Source: Lentzea aerocolonigenes
GTDB taxonomy: Bacteria; Actinomycetota; Actinomycetes; Mycobacteriales; Pseudonocardiaceae
DNA: 64,000 nt
Reading direction: 5' to 3'
Assembly (NCBI RefSeq): GCF_000974445.1
Contig: NZ_BBOJ01000009.1
Span: forward strand, 307,568 to 371,567
The position numbers and the translations under genes were made by a program. This document shows, one piece after another, positions 24,774 through 32,796 of this stretch. The notes beneath the pieces were generated by a model. That model worked only from the letters and a program-made list of their open reading frames with translations, was not told the origin of the DNA and ran no database searches. Position 1 is the stretch's first letter; each line of letters opens with the position of its first letter.

Positions 24774-25672
24774 ACCTCGCGACGCTCGGGTACACGGCCG
24801 GGTGGCGGCTCATCCGGCTGTTGCCGCAGTCGTGGGCCCACGCGCTGTTCCGCTTCGGCGCCGACTACGCCGCCAAGCGCGGTGGCGAGGGCGTCGAGCA
24901 GCTGCGCAAGAACCTGCGCCGGGTCGTGCCCCGTGCGGGTGAGGAAGAACTCGACGAGCTGGTGCGCGACTCGTTGCGGTCGTACGCGCGCTACTGGTGC
25001 GAGGCGTTCCGCCTGCCGTCGATGGACCTGCGCGCCGTGTACGAGAAGTGCAACTCGCAGGTGTCCGGCCAGGAGAACCTCGACGCGGCGTTGAGCGAGG
25101 GCAGCGGTGCGGTCGTCGCGCTTCCGCACAGCGGCAACTGGGACATGGCCGGTGTCTGGCTCGTGGGTCACTCCGGCACGTTCACGACGGTGGCCGAGCG
25201 GTTGAAGCCCGAGTCGCTGTACCGCAAGTTCGTGGAGTTCCGCGAGACCCTCGGCTTCGAGGTGCTCCCGCTCAACGGCGGCGACCGTCCACCCGCGACG
25301 GTGCTGGCCGAGCGCCTGCGGGACAACAAGGTCGTCTGCCTGCTCGCCGACCGCGACCTGACCGCGTCCGGCGTGCCCGTCACGTTCTTCGGCGAGCAGA
25401 CCCTGATGCCCGCCGGCCCCGCGCACCTCGCCGCGACGACGGGGGCCGCGCTGCTCCCGGTCGGCTGCTGGTTCACCGAGGACGGCTGGCACTTCCGCAT
25501 CCACCCGCCGATCAAGGTCAGCACCGTCCAGGCCGCCACCCAGGCCGTCGCGGACGTGTTCGCCGCCGACATCGCCGCGCACCCGGCCGACTGGCACATG
25601 CTCCAGAAGCTCTGGCTCGCCGACCTGCCGGAGAGCCGCCGCGCCGCCCTCGCCAGGAGGCTCTCGCGGTGA
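24770..25672 (+). CDS. patA: Phosphatidylinositol mannoside acyltransferase
   Basis: 300 residues from GTG 24770, with GGAGG inside the end of pgsA. LpxL/HtrB-like lysophospholipid acyltransferase fold with the catalytic H-x4-D motif HSGNWD (about residue 125) and LLADRDLTASGVPVTFFGE, MPAGPAHLAATTGAALLPV as later conserved blocks. It acylates the mannose of PIM, as Rv2611c does in Mycobacterium. Located between pgsA and pimA in the conserved order. Inner-membrane associated. Confidence 0.9.
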   Translation: MNLATLGYTAGWRLIRLLPQSWAHALFRFGADYAAKRGGEGVEQLRKNLRRVVPRAGEEELDELVRDSLRSYARYWCEAFRLPSMDLRAVYEKCNSQVSGQENLDAALSEGSGAVVALPHSGNWDMAGVWLVGHSGTFTTVAERLKPESLYRKFVEFRETLGFEVLPLNGGDRPPATVLAERLRDNKVVCLLADRDLTASGVPVTFFGEQTLMPAGPAHLAATTGAALLPVGCWFTEDGWHFRIHPPIKVSTVQAATQAVADVFAADIAAHPADWHMLQKLWLADLPESRRAALARRLSR

Positions 25673-25685
25673 AGGTCGTGGCCAG

Positions 25686-26798
25686 ATGAAGATCGGAATC
25701 GTCTGCCCGTACTCCTTCGACGTCCCGGGGGGAGTGCAGGCCCACGTCGTCGACCTCGCGCGCGCCCTGATCGGCCTCGGGCACTCCGTCAACGTCCTCG
25801 CGCCGGCCGACGACGACCAGGAACTGCCGCCGTTCGTCACGTCGGCGGGCCGCGCGGTCGGCATCCCGTACAACGGATCCGTGGCGCGGTTGTCCTTCGG
25901 CCCCGTCTCGTACGCACGGGTCCGCCGCTGGATCGACGAGCACCAGTTCGACGTCCTGCACCTGCACGAGCCCACGGCGCCGTCGCTGTCGTTCCTGGCG
26001 CTGATGGTCGCCGACGGCCCGATCGTCGCCACGTTCCACACCTCGACCCCGCGCTCCAAGATGCTCTCGGCGTTCCAGGGCGTGCTGCAACCGTTCCTGG
26101 AGAAGGTCACTGCCCGCATCGCCGTGTCCGCGCTGGCCAGGCGCGTGCAGGTCGAGCACCTCGGCGGCGACGCGGTGGAGATCCCCAACGGCGTCGACGT
26201 CGAGTTCTTCGCCTCGGCGTCCACTTTGGACGGCTACCCGCGCCCCGGTGGCACGATCGGCTTCGTCGGCCGCTACGACGAACCGCGCAAGGGCATGCCG
26301 ATCCTGTGGGAGGCGTTCGGCCTGATCGCCGACGAGTTCCCGGACCTCAGGCTGCTGGTGGTGGGCCGCGGCGAGTCGACGTTCGACGGCCCGTTCGGGG
26401 ACCGAGTGGATCTGCTCGGCCAGGTCGACGACGTCGAGAAGGCCCGGATGCTGCGTTCCGTGGACGTCTACGTCGCCCCGAACACCGGCGGCGAGTCGTT
26501 CGGCATCATCCTGACCGAGGCCATGTCCGCCGGCACCGCCGTGGTGGCGTCCGACCTCGACGCGTTCCGCCGCGTGCTGGACGACGGCAAGGCGGGCGTG
26601 CTGTTCCCGGTGGGCGACGCTGCCGCCCTGGCCGCCGCGTTGCGTTCGGTGCTGCGGGACTCGGCTTTGCGCGCCGAGTACGTCGACCTGGCGTCAGCGC
26701 GCGTGCAGACCTTCGACTGGTCCGTCGTCGCGTCGCAGGTCCTGCGCGTCTACGAAACGGCCATCGCCGCCGACCCGCGCCGGGTGAGCGAGGCATGA
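25686..26798 (+). CDS. pimA: Phosphatidyl-myo-inositol alpha-mannosyltransferase PimA
   Basis: 370 residues, ATG 25686. GT4/GT-B glycosyltransferase: N-terminal MKIGIVCPYSFDVPGGVQAH with the GGV acceptor loop, HLHEPTAPS, FHTSTPR, then the donor half with GFVGRYDEPRKGM and the E-x7-E motif ESFGIILTEAMSAGTAVVAS. It transfers mannose from GDP-mannose to the 2-position of phosphatidylinositol on the cytoplasmic face. Follows the acyltransferase by 13 bp and overlaps the Nudix gene by 4 bp. Confidence 0.96.
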   Translation: MKIGIVCPYSFDVPGGVQAHVVDLARALIGLGHSVNVLAPADDDQELPPFVTSAGRAVGIPYNGSVARLSFGPVSYARVRRWIDEHQFDVLHLHEPTAPSLSFLALMVADGPIVATFHTSTPRSKMLSAFQGVLQPFLEKVTARIAVSALARRVQVEHLGGDAVEIPNGVDVEFFASASTLDGYPRPGGTIGFVGRYDEPRKGMPILWEAFGLIADEFPDLRLLVVGRGESTFDGPFGDRVDLLGQVDDVEKARMLRSVDVYVAPNTGGESFGIILTEAMSAGTAVVASDLDAFRRVLDDGKAGVLFPVGDAAALAAALRSVLRDSALRAEYVDLASARVQTFDWSVVASQVLRVYETAIAADPRRVSEA

Positions 26799-27745
26799 CC
26801 ACTTTCCTGGTTGTAGTGGTCTTCGCTTTGCTGCTGTCCGCGTGGGTCCTCTCGATCGCGAACCGCCTGGACCGCCTGCACGTCCGCACCGACGCCGCCT
26901 GGGCCGCCCTCGACGCGGCCCTGGCCCGCCGCGCCGTCGTGGTCCGAGCCCTCCTGGACCCGGCGTTGTCCGCCGCGGCTTCCCGCGCCGAGTCGGCATC
27001 CCGCTCCGAGCGCGAGCACGCCGAGAACGAGCTCTCGGGTTTGTTGGGCGCTCTGGACCGCTCTGCTCTGGCTCCCGCACTGGCTTTCGAACTGGCCGAC
27101 GCCGAGGAACGCGTCGTGCTGGCCCGCCGCGTGCACAACGACGCCGTCCGCGACACCCTGCTCCAACGACGTCGTCGTGTGGCGCGGTGGCTTCGTCTGG
27201 CCGGCACCGCACCGCAGCCGTCGTACTTCGAGATCGCGGAGCCCTCCGCACCATCCGACGCCGTGATGCTGACGCCGCGGCCTTCTGCCCGTGTGGTGCT
27301 GACGGATGCTGCTGGGCGCGTGTTGTTGTTCCAGGGCTTCGACCCCGCGCGGCCTCAGGAGCTGTTCTGGTTCACCGTTGGTGGTGGCGTGGAGGACGGC
27401 GAGGAGCTGCGTGACGCGGCCGTTCGCGAGGCCTTCGAGGAGACCGGGCTGAAGCTCGCGCCGGACGCCTTGGTCGGGCCGGTGTGGCGGCGTCGTGCGG
27501 TGTTCAGCTTCGACGGCCAGACGTTCGATGCGGAGGAGTGGTTCTTCTACGCCTCCGTGGACGGGGATCTGGTTGTGGACACGTCGGGGTTCAACGACGT
27601 GGAGGAGACGACGATCTCCGGGTACCGGTGGTGGACGGCGGAGGAGCTGGAGTCCACTGAGGACACCGTGTACCCGGTGCAGCTGGCCGAGCTCCTGCCC
27701 GAGCTCACCGCCGACTGGGATGGCGAGACCCGCACGGTCCGCTGA
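26795..27745 (+). CDS. Membrane-anchored LemA-like/Nudix hydrolase fusion
   Basis: 316 residues, ATG 26795 coupled to pimA by ATGA. Residues 2-22 form a transmembrane helix, followed by a LemA-like helical part (NRLDRLHVRTDAAWAALDAA, LARRAVVVRALLD). From about residue 165 a Nudix domain carries the full box GGVEDGEELRDAAVREAFEE with TGL. The same neighbour occurs in Mycobacterium (Rv2609c type). The substrate is presumably a nucleotide-sugar or related pyrophosphate near the PIM machinery (inference). It ends the PIM operon. Confidence 0.88.
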   Translation: MTTFLVVVVFALLLSAWVLSIANRLDRLHVRTDAAWAALDAALARRAVVVRALLDPALSAAASRAESASRSEREHAENELSGLLGALDRSALAPALAFELADAEERVVLARRVHNDAVRDTLLQRRRRVARWLRLAGTAPQPSYFEIAEPSAPSDAVMLTPRPSARVVLTDAAGRVLLFQGFDPARPQELFWFTVGGGVEDGEELRDAAVREAFEETGLKLAPDALVGPVWRRRAVFSFDGQTFDAEEWFFYASVDGDLVVDTSGFNDVEETTISGYRWWTAEELESTEDTVYPVQLAELLPELTADWDGETRTVR

Positions 27746-27748
27746 CCT

Positions 27749-28231
27749 TCAGTGCGCCGCGTCGTCGGCCTCCAGCTGCAAAGAAGTGAGTTTGGCGCGC
27801 ACGTCCGAAATCAGTGGATGCTCGCGCCCGAGGATCGGCACGAAGTCATGGACACGACGGCCTCTCGCGAGTCTGCGGTCACCCACACCAGCAGCTGCAC
27901 TTCCCGTGCCGCCCACGCGGGCTCGGCGTAGTCCGCGGCCAGCTGGGTCTTGCCCACCCCGCCCATGCCGGACAGCACGGTGGCCTGGACGCCGTCGGAC
28001 GTCAGGATCGCCGTGTCGCCCTGGTCCAGCGTCCTCGCAAGCTGGTCCGCGGTGGAGCGTTGCTGGAAGGACCCCGCCAGCCGCGGGACCAGCCCGGCTC
28101 GCAGTGGCAGCGCCACCGCAGGACGTGCCGGCGGGGGCCTGGTGGAAGTGCACGCCGCCGGTGATCTTGCCGGCCTGCACGAACTGCCCGGACGCGTCCT
28201 CTACGGAGTTGGAGATGTCGTCGTGCGGCAT
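27749..28231 (-). pseudogene. Decayed NB-ARC/TPR protein gene
   Basis: Three pieces of one family lie in two frames. From ATG 28231 the frame gives a typical N-terminus (MPHDDISNSVEDASGQFVQA, then GGVHFHQAPA). A five-G run at 28133-28137 then shifts frame: restoring four gives ALPLRAGLVPRLAGSFQQRS and the NB-ARC Walker A SGMGGVGKTQLAADYAE. After LLVWVTADSREAVVS (about 27855) the sequence jumps to FVPILGREHPLISDVRAKL, the tail of a TPR domain. Some hundreds of codons (rest of NB-ARC and most TPRs) are therefore deleted. Non-functional remnant of a regulatory or defence-type STAND ATPase. Confidence 0.8.
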
Positions 28232-28305
28232 CAGAGCAGTATCGGTTTGCCGCCCGCCCTTCCTGGCCGGAGCCGCGCCGAAGCACCCCGGACGGAGCAG
28301 TCAGC

Positions 28306-29523
28306 TCAGTTCAGCACCTCCTCGGCCACGGGAGCGCAGTGGCGCAGGATCAGCATGTCCGAGACGAAGCAGGCCACCTCGCCACTCGCCGTCCGGCCGA
28401 TCCAGGTCGGGTAGGAGCCGTCGCCCCAGCCCGAGGCGTAGGCGACCAGGGTCGCTCCTGACTCGGGGTCGGGTATCACGACTGTGCGGGCCCCGATGAT
28501 GTCCTCGAGGAGAGCGGCCTCGTCCGTCTCCCAGTCGAGGATGCGCTCGAACGCGGGGAGCGCGGTGGCGTCGAAGAAGGAACCTGTGCCGGCGTCGACC
28601 CCGAAGCCGTAGTACTCGTCTTGGCCGAGCAGGCGCGGATCCTCTCCTTCCTCCAGGGCCGGCTCCCACGTCGCCACGGGCTCCTCGGACACCACGAGCC
28701 TCGCCGCGGTGACGCGGACGTGGGCCGGGTCGTCGTCGAACCGGATGATCCCCAGCTCGACGGGGTAGTCGCCGGGCGGGACGGAGATCTTGAACGGATT
28801 GAGGTCCTCGCGCAGGCACGAGGGTTCGGCGGCGACGACCTGGCCGCTCGGCAGGCGGGCTGTGCCCGCCTGCACGACGTCGGTCGTGACGGTGCGATCG
28901 TTCAGCTTCCAGCGACGGCCGGGGACGAACGCGGTCTCGATGCCGTCGGCAGCCAGCGGCGTGGCAGGACGCCACGGCGGCTCGGCGAACTCCTCGGCCG
29001 GGTCCTCCAACACCAGGGCGACGCCGGGCGGCACCTCGGCGAACGTCGCCCAGTCGGGTAACCGCGGCACCTCGCTGAACAGTTCGGCCACGTCGACGGC
29101 CGGCTGGTGGTAGAACATGCCACCGCGATCGCCCGTCACCTTCGTGGCGTACTCCGACCTGCCGTCCGGCCGGTGCGACTTCGACGAGTACGCCGCGCTG
29201 TCGTCGAACTCGGCCTGGTCCGGCGTGTCGTACGTCCACTGGCGACTGTTCAGCCGGAACAACCGGTGATCGAGCACGCGGTACTCGACCACCCGCTCGC
29301 GTCTGCCCAACGCGTCGACGAACGACAGACGGGCGAAGCCCGCGGCCCAGGCGATCTCGCCGACTCTGACGACACGTCTGGATTCCGGTTCCACCAAGCA
29401 GAACGCGTACTGCTCGCCGGCGCGGTCACGCTGCTGCGCGACCGCGACCGGGAGCCGACCCACGATCCTGCGCTCGGCGGGATCCCAGCCCTCGCAGTGC
29501 ACCACAGCCAGTGATTCGGTCAT
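28306..29523 (-). CDS. DUF4241 domain protein
   Basis: 405 residues from ATG 29523 (MTESLAVVHCEGWDP); the first in-frame start 30 bp upstream lies in the intergenic hairpin. The C-terminal 200 residues show the DUF4241 pattern: FKISVPPGDYPVELGIIRFD, RVTAARLVVSEEP, GFGVDAGTGSFFDA, and the ending WGDGSYPTWIGRTASGEVAC. Function of DUF4241 is unknown; members occur beside toxin/immunity loci and as lone genes. No signal peptide. Single transcription unit upstream of the dead NB-ARC gene. Confidence 0.8.
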   Translation of the reverse strand: MTESLAVVHCEGWDPAERRIVGRLPVAVAQQRDRAGEQYAFCLVEPESRRVVRVGEIAWAAGFARLSFVDALGRRERVVEYRVLDHRLFRLNSRQWTYDTPDQAEFDDSAAYSSKSHRPDGRSEYATKVTGDRGGMFYHQPAVDVAELFSEVPRLPDWATFAEVPPGVALVLEDPAEEFAEPPWRPATPLAADGIETAFVPGRRWKLNDRTVTTDVVQAGTARLPSGQVVAAEPSCLREDLNPFKISVPPGDYPVELGIIRFDDDPAHVRVTAARLVVSEEPVATWEPALEEGEDPRLLGQDEYYGFGVDAGTGSFFDATALPAFERILDWETDEAALLEDIIGARTVVIPDPESGATLVAYASGWGDGSYPTWIGRTASGEVACFVSDMLILRHCAPVAEEVLN

Positions 29524-29566
29524 GGAGTGCACGTTACGGGGCCGGTCTGACAATTTTCGGAGGTGC

Positions 29567-30559
29567 CTAGACCGCCGGGATCACCGACGAGCCGTAGGCG
29601 TCGCGCGTCTTGTCCTTCTCGTCGTGCATCAGGTACAGCGCGAAGTTGTCGACTCCGATCTCCTTCAGCTCCTGCAACCGTTCCACGTGCGCCGACTCCG
29701 GACCGACCAGGCAGAACCGGTCCACGATCGCGTCGGGCACGAAGTCGGTCGAGCGGTTGCCCGCCTTGCCGTGGTGGGAGTAGTCGTAGCCCTCGCGGTC
29801 CTTGATGTAGTCGGTCAGGGCCTTGGGCACGACGCCCGAGTCCCCGTACCGCGCAACGAGGTCCGCCACGTGGTTGCCGACCATGCCGCCGAACCACCGC
29901 AACTGGTCCCGCTGATGGGAGAGATCAGTTCCGACGTAGGCGGGGGCCGCCACGCACATCGTGATGGCCGACGGGTCACGTCCGGCGGCGGTGGCGGCCT
30001 CGCGGACCGAGCCGATCGTCCAGCGGGCGATGTCCGGGTCGGCGGTCTGCAGGATGAAGCCGTCGGCCTGTTCGCCGACCATCTTCAGCGCCTTCGGACC
30101 GTACGCGGCCATCCACATCTCGAGCTTTCCGTTGCGCACCCACGGAATCTGCACGGGTGTGCCGTGGTGCTCCACGGAACGGCCTTCCGCCAGCTCCTTG
30201 ATCACGTGCATCGCGGAACCCAAAGTGGCCAGGGAGGCCGGTTTCTGGCCGATCACGCGGCGGGCCGAGTCGCCTCGGCCGATGCCGCAGACCGTGCGGT
30301 TGCCGAACATGTCGTTCAGCGTCGCGAACAGTGATGCCGTCACCGACCAGTCGCGGGTGGACGGGTTGGTGACCATGGGGCCGATGACCAGGTCGCGGGT
30401 GGCCGCGAGGACCTGAGAGTAGATGACGAACGGTTCCTGCCACAGCACGCAGGAGTCGAACGTCCAGCCGTAGCGGAAGCCGCAGTCCTCGGCGGCGCGG
30501 AGGCCTTCCACCACGTCCCGCGCTGGCGGGTCGGTCTGCAGCACGATGCCGAAGTCCAC
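29567..30559 (-). CDS. LLM-class flavin/F420-dependent oxidoreductase of the dihydropyrimidine operon
   Basis: 330 residues. Luciferase-like TIM barrel: MDFGIVLQTDPPARDVVEG, DSCVLWQEPFVIYSQVLAAT, IGPMVTNPSTRDWSVTAS, GIGRGDSARRVIG, and AAYGPKALKMVGEQADGFIL. It matches the TIGR03842-type subgroup that travels with dihydropyrimidinase genes. The cofactor is probably F420 or FMN. It lies 12 bp after the dihydropyrimidinase in the same operon. It may oxidise or reduce a pyrimidine or hydantoin ring; no dihydropyrimidine dehydrogenase is present in the window. Confidence 0.87.
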   Translation of the reverse strand: MDFGIVLQTDPPARDVVEGLRAAEDCGFRYGWTFDSCVLWQEPFVIYSQVLAATRDLVIGPMVTNPSTRDWSVTASLFATLNDMFGNRTVCGIGRGDSARRVIGQKPASLATLGSAMHVIKELAEGRSVEHHGTPVQIPWVRNGKLEMWMAAYGPKALKMVGEQADGFILQTADPDIARWTIGSVREAATAAGRDPSAITMCVAAPAYVGTDLSHQRDQLRWFGGMVGNHVADLVARYGDSGVVPKALTDYIKDREGYDYSHHGKAGNRSTDFVPDAIVDRFCLVGPESAHVERLQELKEIGVDNFALYLMHDEKDKTRDAYGSSVIPAV

Positions 30560-30571
30560 GATCGTCCTTTC

Positions 30572-31957
30572 CTAGACCAGGTACTGGTTGAGGTCGCGGG
30601 GCACGAAGCGGCCGTGGCCCGTCGAGCCGTGGTAGGCGCCGTCGGCGATCACCTTGCGGCCGCGGGAGAACACGGTGTCGACCTTGCCGGTGACGTCGAA
30701 GCCCTCGTAGGCCGAGTAGTCCACGGCCATGTGGTGGGTCTCCGCCGAGATCGTCTGGGTGGCCGCGGGGTCGTAGATCACGACGTCCGCGTCCGCTCCC
30801 GGAGCGATCACGCCCTTGCGTGGGTACATGCCGAACATCCGGGCCGGGGTCGTGGAGGCGATCTCGACCCAGCGTTCGCGGGTGATCTCGCCCTTCACGA
30901 CGCCCTGGTGGAGCAGGTCGACCCGGTGCTCGACGCCGGGCATGCCGTTGGGGATCTTGGAGAAGTCGCCCAGCCCCAGCTGTTTCTGGTCCTTGAAGCA
31001 GAACGGGCAGTGGTCGGTGCTCACCACCGAAAGATCGTTCGTCCGCAGACCTCGCCACAACGACGACTGGTGTTCCTTGGGGCGCAACGGAGGCGACGCC
31101 ACGTACTTGGCGCCCTCGAAGCCGGGACGGGCCAGGTCCTCCAGCGACAGGTACAGGTACTGCGGGCACGTCTCCGCGAACACGTTCTGGCCCGTGTCAC
31201 GAGCGGCCGTGACCGCGTCGAGTGCCTGTGCCGCGGACAAGTGCACGATGTACAACGGAGAACCGGTCACCTTCGCGAGCTGGATCGCGCGCGAGGTCGC
31301 CTCGCCCTCCAGTTCCGGCGGGCGGGTCAGCCCGTGCTGCACCGGGTCGCCGAGGCCGTTGGCGAGCGCCTGTGCGACGAGCTGGTCGATCGCGATGCCG
31401 TTCTCGGCGTGCATCATGATCGTGGCACCGGTCTCGCGCGCCTTCTGCATGGCGCGCAGGATCTCGCCGTCCGTCGCGTAGAAGACGCCGGGGTAGGCCA
31501 TGAACATCTTGAAGCTGTTCACCCCGGCCGCGATGCACGACTCCATCTCCTTCAGCGACGCGTCGTTCACGTCGGAGATGATCATGTGGAAGCCGTAGTC
31601 GATCGCGCAGTTGCCGTCGGCCTTGCTGTGCCACTTGTCCAGAGTGGACAGCAACGAACTTCCCTTGGGCTGCACGGCGAAGTCCACGATCGTGGTCGTG
31701 CCGCCCCACGCCGCCGCGGTCGTGCCGGTCTCGAACGTGTCCGCGGACTGGGTGCCGCCGAACGGCATCTCCATGTGCGTGTGCACGTCGATGCCGCCGG
31801 GGATCACGTACTTCCCGGCCGCGTCGATCACCTCGTCGGCCTGCACCTCGAACCCCGGCGTGACGAGGGCGGCGATGTGCTCGCCCTCGATCAGCACGTC
31901 GGCCGCGTGCGAGCCGGTCGCGTTGATGACCAGGCCGTTGCGAATCAGGACGCTCAC
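30572..31957 (-). CDS. hydA: Dihydropyrimidinase / D-hydantoinase
   Basis: 461 residues from GTG 31957, GTGA-coupled to the upstream amidohydrolase. Binuclear-metal amidohydrolase motifs: GGIDVHTHMEMPFGG (HxH), the carboxylated Lys in NSFKMFMAYPG, His in MMHAENG and YIVHLSAAQ, and Asp in VSTDHCPF. The catalytic pocket matches dihydropyrimidinases (AYPGVFYATDGEI). It opens 5,6-dihydrouracil or hydantoin rings to N-carbamoyl-amino acids. Second catabolic enzyme of the operon. Confidence 0.94.
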   Translation of the reverse strand: MSVLIRNGLVINATGSHAADVLIEGEHIAALVTPGFEVQADEVIDAAGKYVIPGGIDVHTHMEMPFGGTQSADTFETGTTAAAWGGTTTIVDFAVQPKGSSLLSTLDKWHSKADGNCAIDYGFHMIISDVNDASLKEMESCIAAGVNSFKMFMAYPGVFYATDGEILRAMQKARETGATIMMHAENGIAIDQLVAQALANGLGDPVQHGLTRPPELEGEATSRAIQLAKVTGSPLYIVHLSAAQALDAVTAARDTGQNVFAETCPQYLYLSLEDLARPGFEGAKYVASPPLRPKEHQSSLWRGLRTNDLSVVSTDHCPFCFKDQKQLGLGDFSKIPNGMPGVEHRVDLLHQGVVKGEITRERWVEIASTTPARMFGMYPRKGVIAPGADADVVIYDPAATQTISAETHHMAVDYSAYEGFDVTGKVDTVFSRGRKVIADGAYHGSTGHGRFVPRDLNQYLV

Positions 31958-32796
31958 GGCTTCACCAGGCCCTCGTAGGTGTCGGGACGGCGGTCGCGGT
32001 AGAACGCCCACGTGTCGCGGACCTCGGTCAGCAGGTCGAGGTCCAGGTCGCGCACCACGAGCTCTTCCTCGGTGTCGGACGCCGCGTCACCGACGAGCTG
32101 GCCGCGCGGCGAGACGAAGTACGTCTGACCGTAGAACTCGTTGTCGCCCAACGGCTCCACGCCGACGCGGTTGATCGCGCCGACGAAGTACTCGTTCGCG
32201 ACGGCCGCGGCGGGCTGCTCCAGCCGCCACAGGTACTCGCTCAGCGAACGAGACGTCGCGGACGGGTTGAACACGATCTTCGCGCCCGCGAGCCCCAACG
32301 CGCGCCAGCCCTCGGGGAAGTGGCGCTCGTAGCAGATGTAGACGCCGATCCGGCCCACCGCGGTGTCGAACACGGGATAACCGAGGTTGCCCGGCTTGAA
32401 GTAGAACTTCTCCCAGAAGCCCTTCACCTGCGGGATGTGGTTCTTGCGGTACTTGCCGAGGTACGTGCCGTCCGCGTCGATCACGGCCGCGGTGTTGTAG
32501 TAGACGCCCGGCTGTTCCACCTCGTACATCGGCACGATCAGCACGATGTTGTTCTGCGCCGCGACTTCCTGCATCAGCTCCGTGGTGGGGCCGTCGGGAA
32601 TCGCCTCGGTGTAGGAGTAGAAGTCCGCGTCCTGAACCTGGCAGAAGTACGGTCCGTAGAAGAGCTCCTGGAGACACAACACCTGCGCGCCCTGGGAAGC
32701 GGCGCTGCGGATGTGCTCGACCGCGTTCGCGATCATCGACTCCTTGTCGCCCGTCCACTTCTGCTGGACGAGCGCCGCCCGGATGATGTTGCTCAC
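31954..32796 (-). CDS. Nitrilase-superfamily N-carbamoyl-beta-alanine amidohydrolase
   Basis: 280 residues from GTG 32796 with AAGGAG upstream, coupled by GTGA to the transporter. The Glu-Lys-Cys catalytic triad is visible: CLQELFYGPYF (Glu), GKYRKNHIPQVKG (Lys), and GVYICYERHFPEGWRALG (Cys). Subfamily features fit beta-ureidopropionase or N-carbamoylputrescine-type amidases. It hydrolyses the carbamoyl acid from the dihydropyrimidinase to beta-alanine or 3-aminoisobutyrate, CO2 and NH3. Confidence 0.92.
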   Translation of the reverse strand: MSNIIRAALVQQKWTGDKESMIANAVEHIRSAASQGAQVLCLQELFYGPYFCQVQDADFYSYTEAIPDGPTTELMQEVAAQNNIVLIVPMYEVEQPGVYYNTAAVIDADGTYLGKYRKNHIPQVKGFWEKFYFKPGNLGYPVFDTAVGRIGVYICYERHFPEGWRALGLAGAKIVFNPSATSRSLSEYLWRLEQPAAAVANEYFVGAINRVGVEPLGDNEFYGQTYFVSPRGQLVGDAASDTEEELVVRDLDLDLLTEVRDTWAFYRDRRPDTYEGLVKP

